A stretch of 64,000 nucleotides of DNA from Methylobacillus gramineus (lineage in GTDB: Bacteria > Pseudomonadota > Gammaproteobacteria > Burkholderiales > Methylophilaceae). Below the pieces are notes generated by a model. The model saw only the letters and a list, made by a program, of their open reading frames with translations, was not told the origin of the DNA and did not search any database. Position 1 is the stretch's first letter, and every line of letters starts with the position of its first letter. The DNA lies in NCBI RefSeq assembly GCF_020532675.1, contig NZ_JAJAVE010000003.1:248001-312000 (forward strand), written 5' to 3'. This document shows positions 35,573 to 44,934 of the stretch, piece after piece. Both the position numbers and the translations under genes were made by a program.

Positions 35573-37410
35573 AAACTGAATCTTATCTGGTGTAGATGCA
35601 GGCTTGCATCCAGGCTGCCGCCCAAGGATAAGGCCACCGCTCGGGATAAATAAAGGCCGATGCCAAAACCGGTATGTTTGCGGGAAGTGGCCTCCCGGTA
35701 GTATTTATCAAACAACTTGTTGATATCAGGGCGGCTTGTCACCGCATTTTCAAATGAGATGGCAATGCCCTGCCTGTCTGCACTGTTTGCCTGGGGGTAG
35801 ATCCGGATCGAAATCTGGCTGCTGGCCGGAGAGTATTTGAGCGCGTTTTCCAGCAGGTTTCGCAGGATCAGACGCAACATGAGCAGATCGCAGGGGAATG
35901 TCTGGGGCGTGTGGCTCGACAGGTCAATTCTCTCTGTACATGCATATTCATGAATCAATGTATGCAACACGGCCTCGGCATCGCAGGGCTGATAGCTAAG
36001 GCGGATTTGCTGGGCTTCAATATTGTCGAGCTGGGCGCAGCGATCAATCATGCTGCTGATATCGAGAATGCTCTGTTCAATATGATGTTTTGATGGGCCA
36101 GGCAGTTGCAGGCTGTCTAGTGAGAGACGGATGACGGACAGGGGAGTTTTGAGTTCATGGGTAATCATGGCCATGAAATACCCCATCTCGTCGCGTTTTT
36201 GCCGTTCGAAGATCAATTCCTGCTGGGCGAGCTTGAGCGAAAGTTTGGCCGTGTTCGCCTCCTGGCTAATCGCGGTAGAACGTTGCTGCAAGATGATGTA
36301 CATCAGGAACGCAGAGATGATGCTGTGCCCGAGTATGGCGTTGAGGTTCCACTCGGTGGCAGAGGACCAGCCCATAATCGGCAGAATGGAGGCAACCAGC
36401 GATAAGGTATGCAGGCCATAGATGATTTGTAGCATCTTGCGGCTGGGGGCGGTATGTTGAGGTGAGTCTTGGCGCGCCGTCATGGCGAGGGGCAGCAACA
36501 GGGTAGTCAACAGGATGACAATGTAGGCATTGACCTGTAATGCTTCCCTGGCATGCCCATTGAACAGGGCATACAGTAGTACGGGATAGAAACTGCTAAA
36601 GCCTAGCAATAGACGCATGCCAAACTTGGGTGGCTGATATTGCGAGAGCAGGACGTAATGGAAAAAGATGCTGATCCAGACGATGGTCAGGATGGCGATG
36701 CTGGTTAATGTGTCATTCAATGCCGGATGCTGCTGATCAATGAAAGGGGCAAAGTATCCCAGGATCCCCAGTGCATAGAGGATATGCCCAATCTGATAGA
36801 TCGTGAACAGGCCGGTCAGCAGGTGCGGTTTGCTGATGAAGTCATTGGCTGCCCAAAATGCCAACCACAGCATCATGGCAAGATAGAACACGATCAGGAT
36901 GTGCTGGCGCATCTCTTTGAGGTTGGCCTCATGGGGCGTGAGCGTTTCAACGTACATGAGTGCCGTGCTGGTGGTGCGCAGCTTAAGATAATAGACCGTG
37001 GGGGAGGATGGACCGTCGATGACGAAACCATGGGTAATCGCGTTGCGGCGTGTTCTATCCTCGTAGGCGTAGCGATCCCCGGTTGTTCTGGTCAGCCACT
37101 GGCCCGGGTGTTCCCGGTCGGGCGCATATAGGGTGATCTCATCCAGATAGGTTGGACGTATGATCAGCTCCAGAGTTTTTTCGTGCGTGGGGGCGACGGT
37201 AATGCGTACCCATTGGGTGGCGGCGGTGTAACCGGCAATGAGCAGGTTGGGCATTGGTTTGAATCGCTGCTGTTCGATATCCTGAATATCCAGTTGACCG
37301 CTCGCATCACTGAATACTTCGCGCTGGATAATCAAGTCCTCTGCCTGGCAGATCGGGCTGAATAGCAGGCAACACAACAGCAGCAATAAAAAGGATCTTA
37401 TTAGGGACAA
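35557..37410 (-). CDS. 7TM-DISM sensor histidine kinase
   Basis: A 617-aa membrane kinase. A signal peptide (ending CQAED, residue 25), an extracellular 7TMR-DISMED2 carbohydrate-binding-like domain (about 30-155), seven membrane helices (about 170-375), then HisKA with the phospho-His in MAMITHELKTPLSV (about 418-432) and HATPase with NLLENALKYSPAS and GFGIGLYLSRAVAL. The start must be the TTG at 37410: an in-frame stop lies 18 bp upstream and no ATG follows until about residue 50, past the signal peptide. Its ligand is unknown; DISMED2 domains often bind sugars. It is coupled to the response regulator by a 16-bp overlap. Confidence 0.93.
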   Translation of the reverse strand: MSLIRSFLLLLLCCLLFSPICQAEDLIIQREVFSDASGQLDIQDIEQQRFKPMPNLLIAGYTAATQWVRITVAPTHEKTLELIIRPTYLDEITLYAPDREHPGQWLTRTTGDRYAYEDRTRRNAITHGFVIDGPSSPTVYYLKLRTTSTALMYVETLTPHEANLKEMRQHILIVFYLAMMLWLAFWAANDFISKPHLLTGLFTIYQIGHILYALGILGYFAPFIDQQHPALNDTLTSIAILTIVWISIFFHYVLLSQYQPPKFGMRLLLGFSSFYPVLLYALFNGHAREALQVNAYIVILLTTLLLPLAMTARQDSPQHTAPSRKMLQIIYGLHTLSLVASILPIMGWSSATEWNLNAILGHSIISAFLMYIILQQRSTAISQEANTAKLSLKLAQQELIFERQKRDEMGYFMAMITHELKTPLSVIRLSLDSLQLPGPSKHHIEQSILDISSMIDRCAQLDNIEAQQIRLSYQPCDAEAVLHTLIHEYACTERIDLSSHTPQTFPCDLLMLRLILRNLLENALKYSPASSQISIRIYPQANSADRQGIAISFENAVTSRPDINKLFDKYYREATSRKHTGFGIGLYLSRAVALSLGGSLDASLHLHQIRFSLWLPN

Positions 37411-37500
37411 GATGTGAATTCGTGCTTAACAGAGGATTGTGATTATGCCTTTTATCGGCTCAGGATGTTATGCAAAAGCCAATCGTGAGAAAATCGCAGC

Positions 37501-38775
37501 ATGCCACGCCTACTTTATAGCTTTCTGATCTATCTCCTGCTGCCATTTTCTCCCCTGCGCCTGTTATGGCGTGGGGTGAGGCAGCGCGAATACCTGCATC
37601 ATTGGGGTGAGAGGTTCGGTTTTTTCAGCCACCCGGTGACACGTCCCGTGATCTGGATGCATTGTGTCTCCGTGGGGGAAACCCGTGGGGCGGCACCTTT
37701 GATCAGTGAGTTGCAGCTGCGATATCCGCAATACCAGGTCCTGATTACGCATGCCACACCGACCGGGCGTGAGGCCGGCGAACAGTTGTTTGGCGATAGC
37801 GTATTGCGTGCCTATCTGCCTTATGACACTCCTGGGGCTGTTGCCCGTTTTTTGCGTCATTTCCAGCCCAAAATCGGCTTGTTGATGGAAACTGAGCTCT
37901 GGTTCAACCTGATTGCGGGCTGCAAGCAACGCCAGATTCCTATCCTGTTAGTGAATGCACGCTTATCCGCCAAGTCAGCATATGGCTATGCCAAGGTAGG
38001 TCAGCTGGTGGCACAAGGACTGCACAACCTGACCGCGATTGCGGCACAGACGGAGCAGGATGCCAAGCGACTCAGGGCATTGGGCGCGATCAATGGCGGT
38101 GCGTTACAGGTGGAAGTGATGGGTAACCTCAAGTTTGATGTGACGCCACCACCACAGGCAGCAGTATCAGGTGAGGTGTTGAGATCCTTGTTTGGAAAGC
38201 AGCGCCCGGTATTCCTCGCCGCTAGCACCCGTGACGGGGAAGAGTCGATGATTCTGGATGCAGTCGCTGCTGCAGAGATTCCTCATTTATTGACAGTGAT
38301 CGTACCGCGTCATCCCCAGCGTTTTGATGAAGTGGCGCAGTTGCTCAATCGCCGCGGCATACACTTTCTCAGGCGTTCGCGCCTGGAGCAGGCGTTGCCT
38401 GAAAGTGTCAATGTGGTGCTCGGTGACAGCATGGGCGAGATGTTTGCCTATTATGCGGCTTGTGATGTGGCCCTGATTGGTGGCAGCCTGCAGCCGCTAG
38501 GCGGGCAAAACCTGATTGAGGCCAGTGCCATGAGCAAGCCGGTGTTGATTGGCCCTCATACCTTCAACTTTGAGGCAGCTACCGAGCTGGCGATTGCGGC
38601 CAAGGCTGCATGGCGCGTCATGGATGTAGTGGATCTGGCCCGTGCCTTGACGCGCTTATATGGAGATCCGGAATTGCGTCAATCCATGAGCTGGAAAGCA
38701 TTGGAGTTCAGTACGAGCGCGGGTGGGGCTACCCAACGCATCGCAGACCTGGTTGGCAGGGTGATACGCGCGTAG
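37501..38775 (+). CDS. waaA: 3-deoxy-D-manno-octulosonic acid (Kdo) transferase
   Basis: A 424-aa GT-B glycosyltransferase that adds Kdo to lipid A in LPS synthesis at the inner membrane. A short N-terminal membrane anchor (about 5-20) is followed by MHCVSVGETRGAAPLISEL (about 57-76) with the catalytic Glu, and the donor-binding half ends in GGSLQPLGGQNLIEASAMSKPVLIGPHTFNF. Length matches WaaA. It is read opposite to tolC and pcm, which often lie beside it in betaproteobacteria. Start at the ATG 37501. Confidence 0.96.
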   Translation: MPRLLYSFLIYLLLPFSPLRLLWRGVRQREYLHHWGERFGFFSHPVTRPVIWMHCVSVGETRGAAPLISELQLRYPQYQVLITHATPTGREAGEQLFGDSVLRAYLPYDTPGAVARFLRHFQPKIGLLMETELWFNLIAGCKQRQIPILLVNARLSAKSAYGYAKVGQLVAQGLHNLTAIAAQTEQDAKRLRALGAINGGALQVEVMGNLKFDVTPPPQAAVSGEVLRSLFGKQRPVFLAASTRDGEESMILDAVAAAEIPHLLTVIVPRHPQRFDEVAQLLNRRGIHFLRRSRLEQALPESVNVVLGDSMGEMFAYYAACDVALIGGSLQPLGGQNLIEASAMSKPVLIGPHTFNFEAATELAIAAKAAWRVMDVVDLARALTRLYGDPELRQSMSWKALEFSTSAGGATQRIADLVGRVIRA

Positions 38776-38802
38776 TGCCACGTCTGTTAACACTGCCAGT
38801 GG

Positions 38803-39378
38803 CTATCGTACCAGTCTGGATATCTGCTTGAATGCATCGTCCTCAGCGTGGCCCAGCCATTCAAACACAATAGACTCGGTATTGCTGATCACCACGCCTG
38901 CCTGGCGTAATCTATCAAGGGCATTGACCATATTGGCCGGGTGACGTGAAAGCGCCGCATCTGCCGCAACCAACACTTGATGACCACTGGCCTGTAACTG
39001 CAGTGCCGTTTGCAGTACACAGATATGTGCCTCCATGCCGGCCAGGATGAGTTGTGGCCGATCACTGGTGAGTTGGCTACGAAATGCAGGCACCGCATGA
39101 CAGGAAAATGCGGTTTTCTCCACCCTGGCCGCATCTTCTAGCAAGGCCTGCAATGCCGTCAGCGTCTGCCCCAACCCTTGGGGATAGTGTTCAGTGTATA
39201 CCGTGGGGACTTCAAGTAACTTGGCAGCCTGTGCCAGGATGCTGCAATTGCGGATGACAGCTTGCATGCTGTCTTGCGGCATAGCGGCGGCAAGCTTTTC
39301 CTGCATGTCGATGATGATGAGCTGGCTCTGGTCACGGTCAGCGAGCAAGGTTGTTTTCCTGCGAGTTTGATTTTCCAT
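38803..39378 (-). CDS. Isochorismatase-family hydrolase
   Basis: A 191-aa cysteine-hydrolase-fold protein. The catalytic Asp is in LIIIDMQEKLAAAM, the Lys in RVEKTAFSC, and the nucleophilic Cys in AGMEAHICVLQTALQL (about 119). The exact group resembles the ISOC1/YcaC-like hydrolases without a clear substrate. Its ATG overlaps the tolC stop by one base (TAATG), so it is translationally coupled to tolC. It is convergent with waaA across 27 bp. Confidence 0.9.
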   Translation of the reverse strand: MENQTRRKTTLLADRDQSQLIIIDMQEKLAAAMPQDSMQAVIRNCSILAQAAKLLEVPTVYTEHYPQGLGQTLTALQALLEDAARVEKTAFSCHAVPAFRSQLTSDRPQLILAGMEAHICVLQTALQLQASGHQVLVAADAALSRHPANMVNALDRLRQAGVVISNTESIVFEWLGHAEDDAFKQISRLVR

Positions 39379-40757
39379 TATTGAATGCTGCTGACATTGA
39401 TCAGGCGTTCGTTGATCTGCGCCAAGTCGCTTTCATTGAGCAGGCCAGTGGCGGATTTGAGTTTCAGGACATTGACCAGGTAGTTATAGCGCGATTGCAG
39501 CAAGTCACGCTTGGCACTGAATAGTTGCTGCTGGGCATTGAGCACGTCCACACTGTTGCGTACGCCCACTTCGTAACCCAGGTTGGTTGAATCCAGCTGG
39601 CTTTGGCTGGAACTCAGTGCCTGCTCATATGCCTGCACCTGTGCGACGCTGCCCGTGAGGTTGAGGTAGGCCTGGCGGGTATCCAGCTCTGAACGCCTGC
39701 GGGCGACCTCTACATCATCCATGGCTTTCTGCTGGTTTGCCACGGCTTCACGTACACGGGAGCTGATAGCGCCACCCTGGTAGAGCGGGATGTTGAGTTT
39801 GAGGCCAATCGTGGCATTTTGCAGATCACTGCCAAAACCATTCGGGCTGCCGCCAGCGCGTACGTCGGTATAACTGCCTACCATGTCCAGAGTGGGCAGG
39901 TGGCCTGCATTCATTCGTTCCACCTCCTGCGTAGCAAGGCGTAGTCCCTCTTGTTGTATGCTCAGGGCGAGATTGTTTTGCGTAGCCAGCTCTACCCATT
40001 TTTCCATGTCCTGCGGCTCCGGCGGCTGCGCATGGATATCAGCACGCATGGTGGCGAGGCGTTCAGGTAAGCGGCCTATCACGGCTTGTACGGCGCGTTT
40101 ACGGACTTCGTAGTCATTGAGGGCGGCAATTTCCTGCGCCTTTAATAAATCAAACCTGGCCTGGGCCTCATTGACATCGGTAATGGTGGCGGTGCCTACA
40201 TCAAAGTTGGCCTTGGCTTGTTCCAGTTGCTTGGAAATCGCGGCTTTCTGACTGTTGATTAGGTCAATCTGGTCTTGTGCAAGCAATACATCAAAATAGA
40301 CTTGTGCAGTGCGTAGCATCAGCTCTTGCTGAGACTGTATCAATTGCTTGTCGGCCTGTGAAACCTGGGTTTGTGCCTGCTTATATTGCACCCAGTTTTC
40401 CTTGCGGAAAATGGGTTGGCTGAAATTGACGCCATAACCGAACGTTTCATAAGATTCCCGACCCGCATTACGGAAAATCGCATTACTGCCCAGATAGCGG
40501 ATATCGGTTTCCGAGTGGCTCGCATCGGTGGTGAAGTTGACGGTTGGGCGATACAACGCCTTGCCTTGCTCTATCTTTTCCTGCGCTGCCAGATTACCAC
40601 TGCGCGCAGAAGCGAGGGTGGGATCATTGCTGATCGCCATTTGGTAAATATCCAGCAGGTTTTGCCCATTGTCAGCCTGCGCCTGGAATGAAATCAAACC
40701 TGCTAGTGCAAGGATGAGTGCGCGGGTATGCGTGCAAACAAATATCATGGTATTCAT
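39378..40757 (-). CDS. tolC: TolC family outer-membrane channel protein
   Basis: A 459-aa type I secretion/efflux outer-membrane protein. The signal peptide ends at about residue 28 (FQAQA); the mature part shows two repeats of the outer membrane efflux fold (about 35-240 and 245-445), with long coiled helices that form the periplasmic tunnel (SQADKQLIQSQQELMLRTAQVYFDVLLAQ and VEVARRRSELDTRQAYLNL). It works with inner-membrane export complexes. It lies about 250 bp after pcm on the same strand, as often found in betaproteobacteria; that gap contains a perfect palindrome. Confidence 0.93.
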   Translation of the reverse strand: MNTMIFVCTHTRALILALAGLISFQAQADNGQNLLDIYQMAISNDPTLASARSGNLAAQEKIEQGKALYRPTVNFTTDASHSETDIRYLGSNAIFRNAGRESYETFGYGVNFSQPIFRKENWVQYKQAQTQVSQADKQLIQSQQELMLRTAQVYFDVLLAQDQIDLINSQKAAISKQLEQAKANFDVGTATITDVNEAQARFDLLKAQEIAALNDYEVRKRAVQAVIGRLPERLATMRADIHAQPPEPQDMEKWVELATQNNLALSIQQEGLRLATQEVERMNAGHLPTLDMVGSYTDVRAGGSPNGFGSDLQNATIGLKLNIPLYQGGAISSRVREAVANQQKAMDDVEVARRRSELDTRQAYLNLTGSVAQVQAYEQALSSSQSQLDSTNLGYEVGVRNSVDVLNAQQQLFSAKRDLLQSRYNYLVNVLKLKSATGLLNESDLAQINERLINVSSIQ

Positions 40758-40968
40758 CTCTGCTGAGTCTGTTAATGCTGGGTCAAGGTTTTATTGTCAG
40801 GCATTCTAACCTGATACCGGGCAGCATATTGTGCTGACAGTCACAATATCGTCAGCGTGTTAGCCAGGATGGAGAGGTTTATGGACAGGGTCTGGAGTCA
40901 GAGAATGTGTGCGGGATTCAAACGTTTATTTTTTTGCGACGAACAAGGGTGTCCATCTATGCAGGCGT

Positions 40969-40994
40969 CAACAGCGGCAAGCTTGCCGCTGTTG
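40969..40994. repeat. Perfect 26-bp palindrome between pcm and tolC
   Basis: An uninterrupted 26-bp palindrome: CAACAGCGGCA (40969-40979), AGCT, then the exact reverse complement TGCCGCTGTTG (40984-40994), giving an 11-bp stem with a 4-nt loop 14 bp after the pcm stop. No T run follows on the minus strand, so it is not a standard terminator; a processing or Rho-dependent pause site is possible. Confidence 0.7.
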
Positions 40995-41008
40995 AGACGG
41001 GGGTGGTG

Positions 41009-41680
41009 TTAGAAAGCGAAGCGGGCTGGTTGCGGAGCGTTGCCCAATTCGGGGATGCAGGTTTCGAACAGGATATCCTGGCGGAAGGTCGTGGCGTTGA
41101 CACGCCTGATCATGATGGCTTCCATGGCAGGGGCTTCCCCAATCACGGCAAACAGGCGACCATCAATATTCAAGGATTGTTGCGCTTGCTCCGGTAACAA
41201 AGGTAGGGAGCCGGTGAAGACGATCACATCGTAAGGCGCGTTGCCTGGCCAGCCAGGGGTACCGTCGCCTACATGGAAAATGACATTGCTGATCTGTTGC
41301 TGGGCCAGCTTGAGTTGGGCAGCCTGGCTCAATGCGGCATTAATTTCTATGCTATGTACTTCCTTGGCCTGTGCAGCGAGCAATGCAGTCAGATAACCGC
41401 TTCCAGTGCCAATTTCCAGCACCTTGTCTGTCGGCTTGATGTCCAATGCCTGCAGGATGCGACCTTCCATCTTGGGAGAGAGCATGGTTTGTCCGAAGCC
41501 AATCGGAATTTCAAGATCGGCAAAAGCCAGGCCACGGTATTGCTCTGGCACAAAGGCCTCGCGCGGTACTTTGCCAAGTAGATCCAGTACGCTGCCGTCC
41601 AGCACCTCCCAGGTGCGGATCTGCTGTTCTATCATATTGAAGCGGGCTTGTTCTACATCCTTATGCATCACATTATCCAT
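41009..41680 (-). CDS. pcm: Protein-L-isoaspartate O-methyltransferase
   Basis: A 223-aa SAM-dependent methyltransferase that starts repair of isoaspartyl residues in aged proteins. The opening RFNMIEQQIRTWEVLD, the PIMT motif REAFVPEQYRGLAFADLEIPIGFGQTMLSPKM (about 35-66), and the SAM loop VLEIGTGSGYLTALLA (about 83-98) are all present. It heads a run of genes on the same strand with tolC. Start codon: ATG at 41680; a second Met follows at residue 5. Confidence 0.94.
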   Translation of the reverse strand: MDNVMHKDVEQARFNMIEQQIRTWEVLDGSVLDLLGKVPREAFVPEQYRGLAFADLEIPIGFGQTMLSPKMEGRILQALDIKPTDKVLEIGTGSGYLTALLAAQAKEVHSIEINAALSQAAQLKLAQQQISNVIFHVGDGTPGWPGNAPYDVIVFTGSLPLLPEQAQQSLNIDGRLFAVIGEAPAMEAIMIRRVNATTFRQDILFETCIPELGNAPQPARFAF

Positions 41681-41744
41681 CGCATGGCTATTGGTGTACC
41701 GATTATAGCGCCAGTCGCCAGAGTTTCAATGCCGGGCTGGCTTT

Positions 41745-43142
41745 CTATGGTGATTCTGTTTGAGCGCTGGACACTTCTTCCAGAGTATAGCGACTCAGCT
41801 TATACCAGAGTGAGCGTTCGCTGATATCCAGCAGGCGTGCTGCTTTGCTCTTGTTGCCACTGCTTTGCAGGAGTGCCGCAGTGATCATTTTCTTCTCAAG
41901 TGCTTCTGTGGCAAGAGGGAGTGTAGTTAATGGGGCTTCAATGGCTGCTGGTGGTGTCGTATCTACCGTATCGATTGCAGGTTGTCGTCCGGCAATGTCT
42001 GCTGGTAGATGCTGTATGGATATCTCTGCACCACTGCTCATGATGGCTGCCCGCTCCAGAATATTTTCCAATTCACGCACATTTCCTGGCCATGCATAAG
42101 CCTGCAGTGCCAATAAGGCTGCAGGACTGATGCTCAGGTTGCGTGATTGCAGGAAATGATGGGATAGCTGCGGGATATCGCTGATGCGGGCTCGCAGGGG
42201 AGGCAGGTCGATACGGAACACATTCAGGCGGTAATAAAGATCTTCACGTAGCTTGCCATCGGCAATGGCTTGTTGCGGATCTCGATTGGTGGCGGCAACC
42301 ACGCGGATATCGACCGTAATGGAACGATTACTGCCCAGCCGTTCGATCACGCCTTGCTGTAAGGCCCTTAATAATTTGGCTTGCAAGCCGATGGGCATTT
42401 CGGTGATTTCATCGAGAAACAAGGTTCCCCCATCCGCCAGCTCGAACTTGCCGATACGCTCCTTGATGGCGCCTGTAAAAGCCCCGCGCTCATGACCAAA
42501 CAACTCTGATTCCAGCATGTCGCCAGGAATGGCAGCACAGTTGACGGCGACAAACAAAGCGTCTTTACGAGGGGATAATTGGTGAATGGCATGGGCGACC
42601 AGCTCTTTACCTGTACCGGTTTCCCCTGCAATCAGGGTCGTGGCTTTCTCGGGAGCCACCTGGCTGATGGCTTTGTGTACCAATTGCATAGCAGTGCTTT
42701 GGCCGACCAGGCTGGCAGTTGCACGGCTGACCTCGTCTCGCAGAAAACGGTTTTCCAGCTTGAGGCGGCTGAGTGAAAGCGCACGATCTATCGCAATTTC
42801 CAGGGTGCTAAGGTCGAATGGCCGCAGGATATAGTCAGCGGCTCCCAGTTTCATGGCCTCCACAGCGGTGTGTATTTCGCCTTGCGCCGTCACAATAATG
42901 ACCGGAATCTCCAGGTGCTCGTTACGCATGGCTGTCAGCAGTTTCAGCCCATCCATCACCGGCATGTGCATATCGCTGACCACCAGGTCTATCCCGCCCT
43001 GGCGCAGGATTTCCAGCGCTTCCTGCCCATGTTGGGCAATCACTGGCTGGTAATTGGCCTGCTTGAGGCTAATTTCCAGCAAGCGTCGCATATTGGGTTC
43101 ATCGTCAAGCGCAAGGATGCGCTTCTGCTTGATCATGTTCAT
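41745..43142 (-). CDS. NtrC-family sigma54-dependent response regulator
   Basis: A 465-aa transcription activator. The receiver domain (about 6-120) has phospho-acceptor Asp57 in VVSDMHMPVMDG; the AAA+ domain (about 145-375) has Walker A GETGTGKE at 173-180, the sigma54-contacting GAFTGA loop at 220-225 and DGGTLFLDEITEMP as Walker B; the Fis-type helix-turn-helix is at about 420-455 (LLQSSGNKSKAARLLDISE). Because the GAFTGA loop is intact it should open sigma54 promoters. Its start overlaps the kinase stop by 4 bp (ATGA). The likely targets are the divergent porin genes, a positional inference. Confidence 0.95.
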   Translation of the reverse strand: MNMIKQKRILALDDEPNMRRLLEISLKQANYQPVIAQHGQEALEILRQGGIDLVVSDMHMPVMDGLKLLTAMRNEHLEIPVIIVTAQGEIHTAVEAMKLGAADYILRPFDLSTLEIAIDRALSLSRLKLENRFLRDEVSRATASLVGQSTAMQLVHKAISQVAPEKATTLIAGETGTGKELVAHAIHQLSPRKDALFVAVNCAAIPGDMLESELFGHERGAFTGAIKERIGKFELADGGTLFLDEITEMPIGLQAKLLRALQQGVIERLGSNRSITVDIRVVAATNRDPQQAIADGKLREDLYYRLNVFRIDLPPLRARISDIPQLSHHFLQSRNLSISPAALLALQAYAWPGNVRELENILERAAIMSSGAEISIQHLPADIAGRQPAIDTVDTTPPAAIEAPLTTLPLATEALEKKMITAALLQSSGNKSKAARLLDISERSLWYKLSRYTLEEVSSAQTESP

Positions 43143-44815
43143 ACTCCGTTCAACGGGATTTGCAGCACGAATTCTGCACCATTCATGTCACTCTGACGAA
43201 CACTGATTTCGCCATGATGGGCCACTATGATTTGCCGCACCACGGCTAATCCCAAGCCGATGCCGCCATGTCGCTGAGAAAAGAAGGGATCAAAAATCTG
43301 TTCACGATACTCTGGGGCAATGCCTGGGCCATTATCGGCGATGCTGATACAAGCATGCTCTGTGGTTTGACTGACTGCCAGGGTGATATGCCCGGCCTCC
43401 GGCAATATCTGCAGGGCATTCAGTAACAGATTGAGGATGACTTGTGTCATTTGCTCGCTGTCGCAAGCACACATCACAGCAGGGCTGTCAGCGAGCGTGA
43501 GCGTGATCTGTTTTTTGGCGGCCTGGCTACGTAGCATGGAGATGCATAGCTGTGCCAGGCCTGTGAGATCAGTGGCCTGCAGTTCGGGCAGCCGGGGTTT
43601 GGACGAGTCAACCAGCGTACTGACCAGCTTGTTAAGCCGTTCGGTTTCGCTGATGATGAAACCACATACTTCACGTCCTTCCTGCGTGAGTGAAGGCTCG
43701 CGCAGCAGAATTTGGGCGGATGAACGCAAAATACCCAGTGGCGTGCGTACCTCATGGCTCATGGCCGCCGCCATTTCACCCGCCACAGCAAGCTTGGCAG
43801 CCCGGGTCAAGCTTTGTTTGGAGCGGTCAAGGTCACTGATCATTTTGGCAAATGCCTCTGACATGGCGTTAATTTCTTCAGGCCCTCCTGTAGGCGGAGC
43901 AGCCTCATTAGGAATACGAATAAAGCGATTGGCAAACTCGGTCAGGCTGGCAAGTGGGCGGGTGATGCTGCGAGCCACTGGTATTGCAATCAAGGTCGCA
44001 AGTAATACTGTCGCTATCAGCAAGCCAAAGAAAATATAGGACATATGTCGTACCGGGGTTAATGCCTGGGAACGACTTTGTGCGATTTTGACCTGCCAGG
44101 AAAAGCCGTGATATCCCTGGTAACCCGCAGTCTTGGCCGATGCCACCAGTTTTCTCGAGGCCTGGATTTTATCCCAGCGTGAGGTAGCCGCGAGAATGGC
44201 ATTGTTTTTATCAAACAGTGCGGCTGCACTGCGCCCTGCTACTGCGCTTTGCAAGATCAGCTCAACCTGGTGCCAGTTGAATACAGCGACCAGAGTCCCA
44301 GCACTTTTGGTTTCATTGAGGTCGTCCTGGATATCACTGTAGATGGGCAGCTGATCTTGGTTGAGGGTAGCGATATGCATTACTTGGTGTCGGATTAAGG
44401 TATGTAGCCAGGGGTGCAATCTGGGTGCGAACTTGCCGAGATGGGCAGGATGGCTTGATGCCACAATGATGCCTTTAGGGTTCACCACGTATAACTCAGT
44501 ATAAATGTCCGCGTAACTGTCTTTTAATTCCGCAAGAAAGCTGGATAAGCGTTTGTCGATATCGCCGATGCGTACATCCTGCATCACATCCAGTTCGCTC
44601 CAGGAGGCGATATTTTGCAGGCGTTCGAACATCATGCGGTCGATTTCTTGTGCGGTGGCGGATACCTGATTTTGCATGCCGTTCTGGATTTCATTCTTCA
44701 AGACGGTACGCGCTTCATAAAATGCGAGGCCGGTAATGAGAATGGTGGGTAACAGGACTGCAAGCAAAAATGCGGATAACAGGATATGCCTGATCGGTAG
44801 TGCTTTTCTCGGCAT
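43139..44815 (-). CDS. Membrane sensor histidine kinase with dCache-like periplasmic domain
   Basis: A 558-aa sensor kinase. A membrane helix at about 12-33, a large periplasmic domain of PDC/dCache type at about 35-265, second membrane helix at about 270-292 (YIFFGLLIATVLLATLIAIP), HAMP at about 290-345, HisKA with the phospho-His in AAAMSHEVRTPLG, and HATPase (NLLLNALQILPEAGHI, DNGPGIAPEYRE, GGIGLGLAVVRQI). This layout matches kinases such as DctB/AtoS that sense small carboxylates or amino acids. It is coupled to the NtrC-type regulator by a 4-bp overlap. The ligand is unknown. Confidence 0.94.
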   Translation of the reverse strand: MPRKALPIRHILLSAFLLAVLLPTILITGLAFYEARTVLKNEIQNGMQNQVSATAQEIDRMMFERLQNIASWSELDVMQDVRIGDIDKRLSSFLAELKDSYADIYTELYVVNPKGIIVASSHPAHLGKFAPRLHPWLHTLIRHQVMHIATLNQDQLPIYSDIQDDLNETKSAGTLVAVFNWHQVELILQSAVAGRSAAALFDKNNAILAATSRWDKIQASRKLVASAKTAGYQGYHGFSWQVKIAQSRSQALTPVRHMSYIFFGLLIATVLLATLIAIPVARSITRPLASLTEFANRFIRIPNEAAPPTGGPEEINAMSEAFAKMISDLDRSKQSLTRAAKLAVAGEMAAAMSHEVRTPLGILRSSAQILLREPSLTQEGREVCGFIISETERLNKLVSTLVDSSKPRLPELQATDLTGLAQLCISMLRSQAAKKQITLTLADSPAVMCACDSEQMTQVILNLLLNALQILPEAGHITLAVSQTTEHACISIADNGPGIAPEYREQIFDPFFSQRHGGIGLGLAVVRQIIVAHHGEISVRQSDMNGAEFVLQIPLNGV

Positions 44816-44934
44816 GTTATTCAGTGCGAGAATGCGCGGTAAACGTGAAAGCCTGGATGGCGCTTGCCATCATGCTGTCCAGTAGAGGTTGAAGTGCCTG
44901 GTTGAAATCACAGGTAGATTATCCGGAGAAAAAC

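Noticed and set aside
43383-44039. 218-codon plus-strand open frame opposite the sensor kinase
   Set aside because: Ser/Arg-rich shadow; the kinase on the other strand has all HisKA and HATPase motifs.
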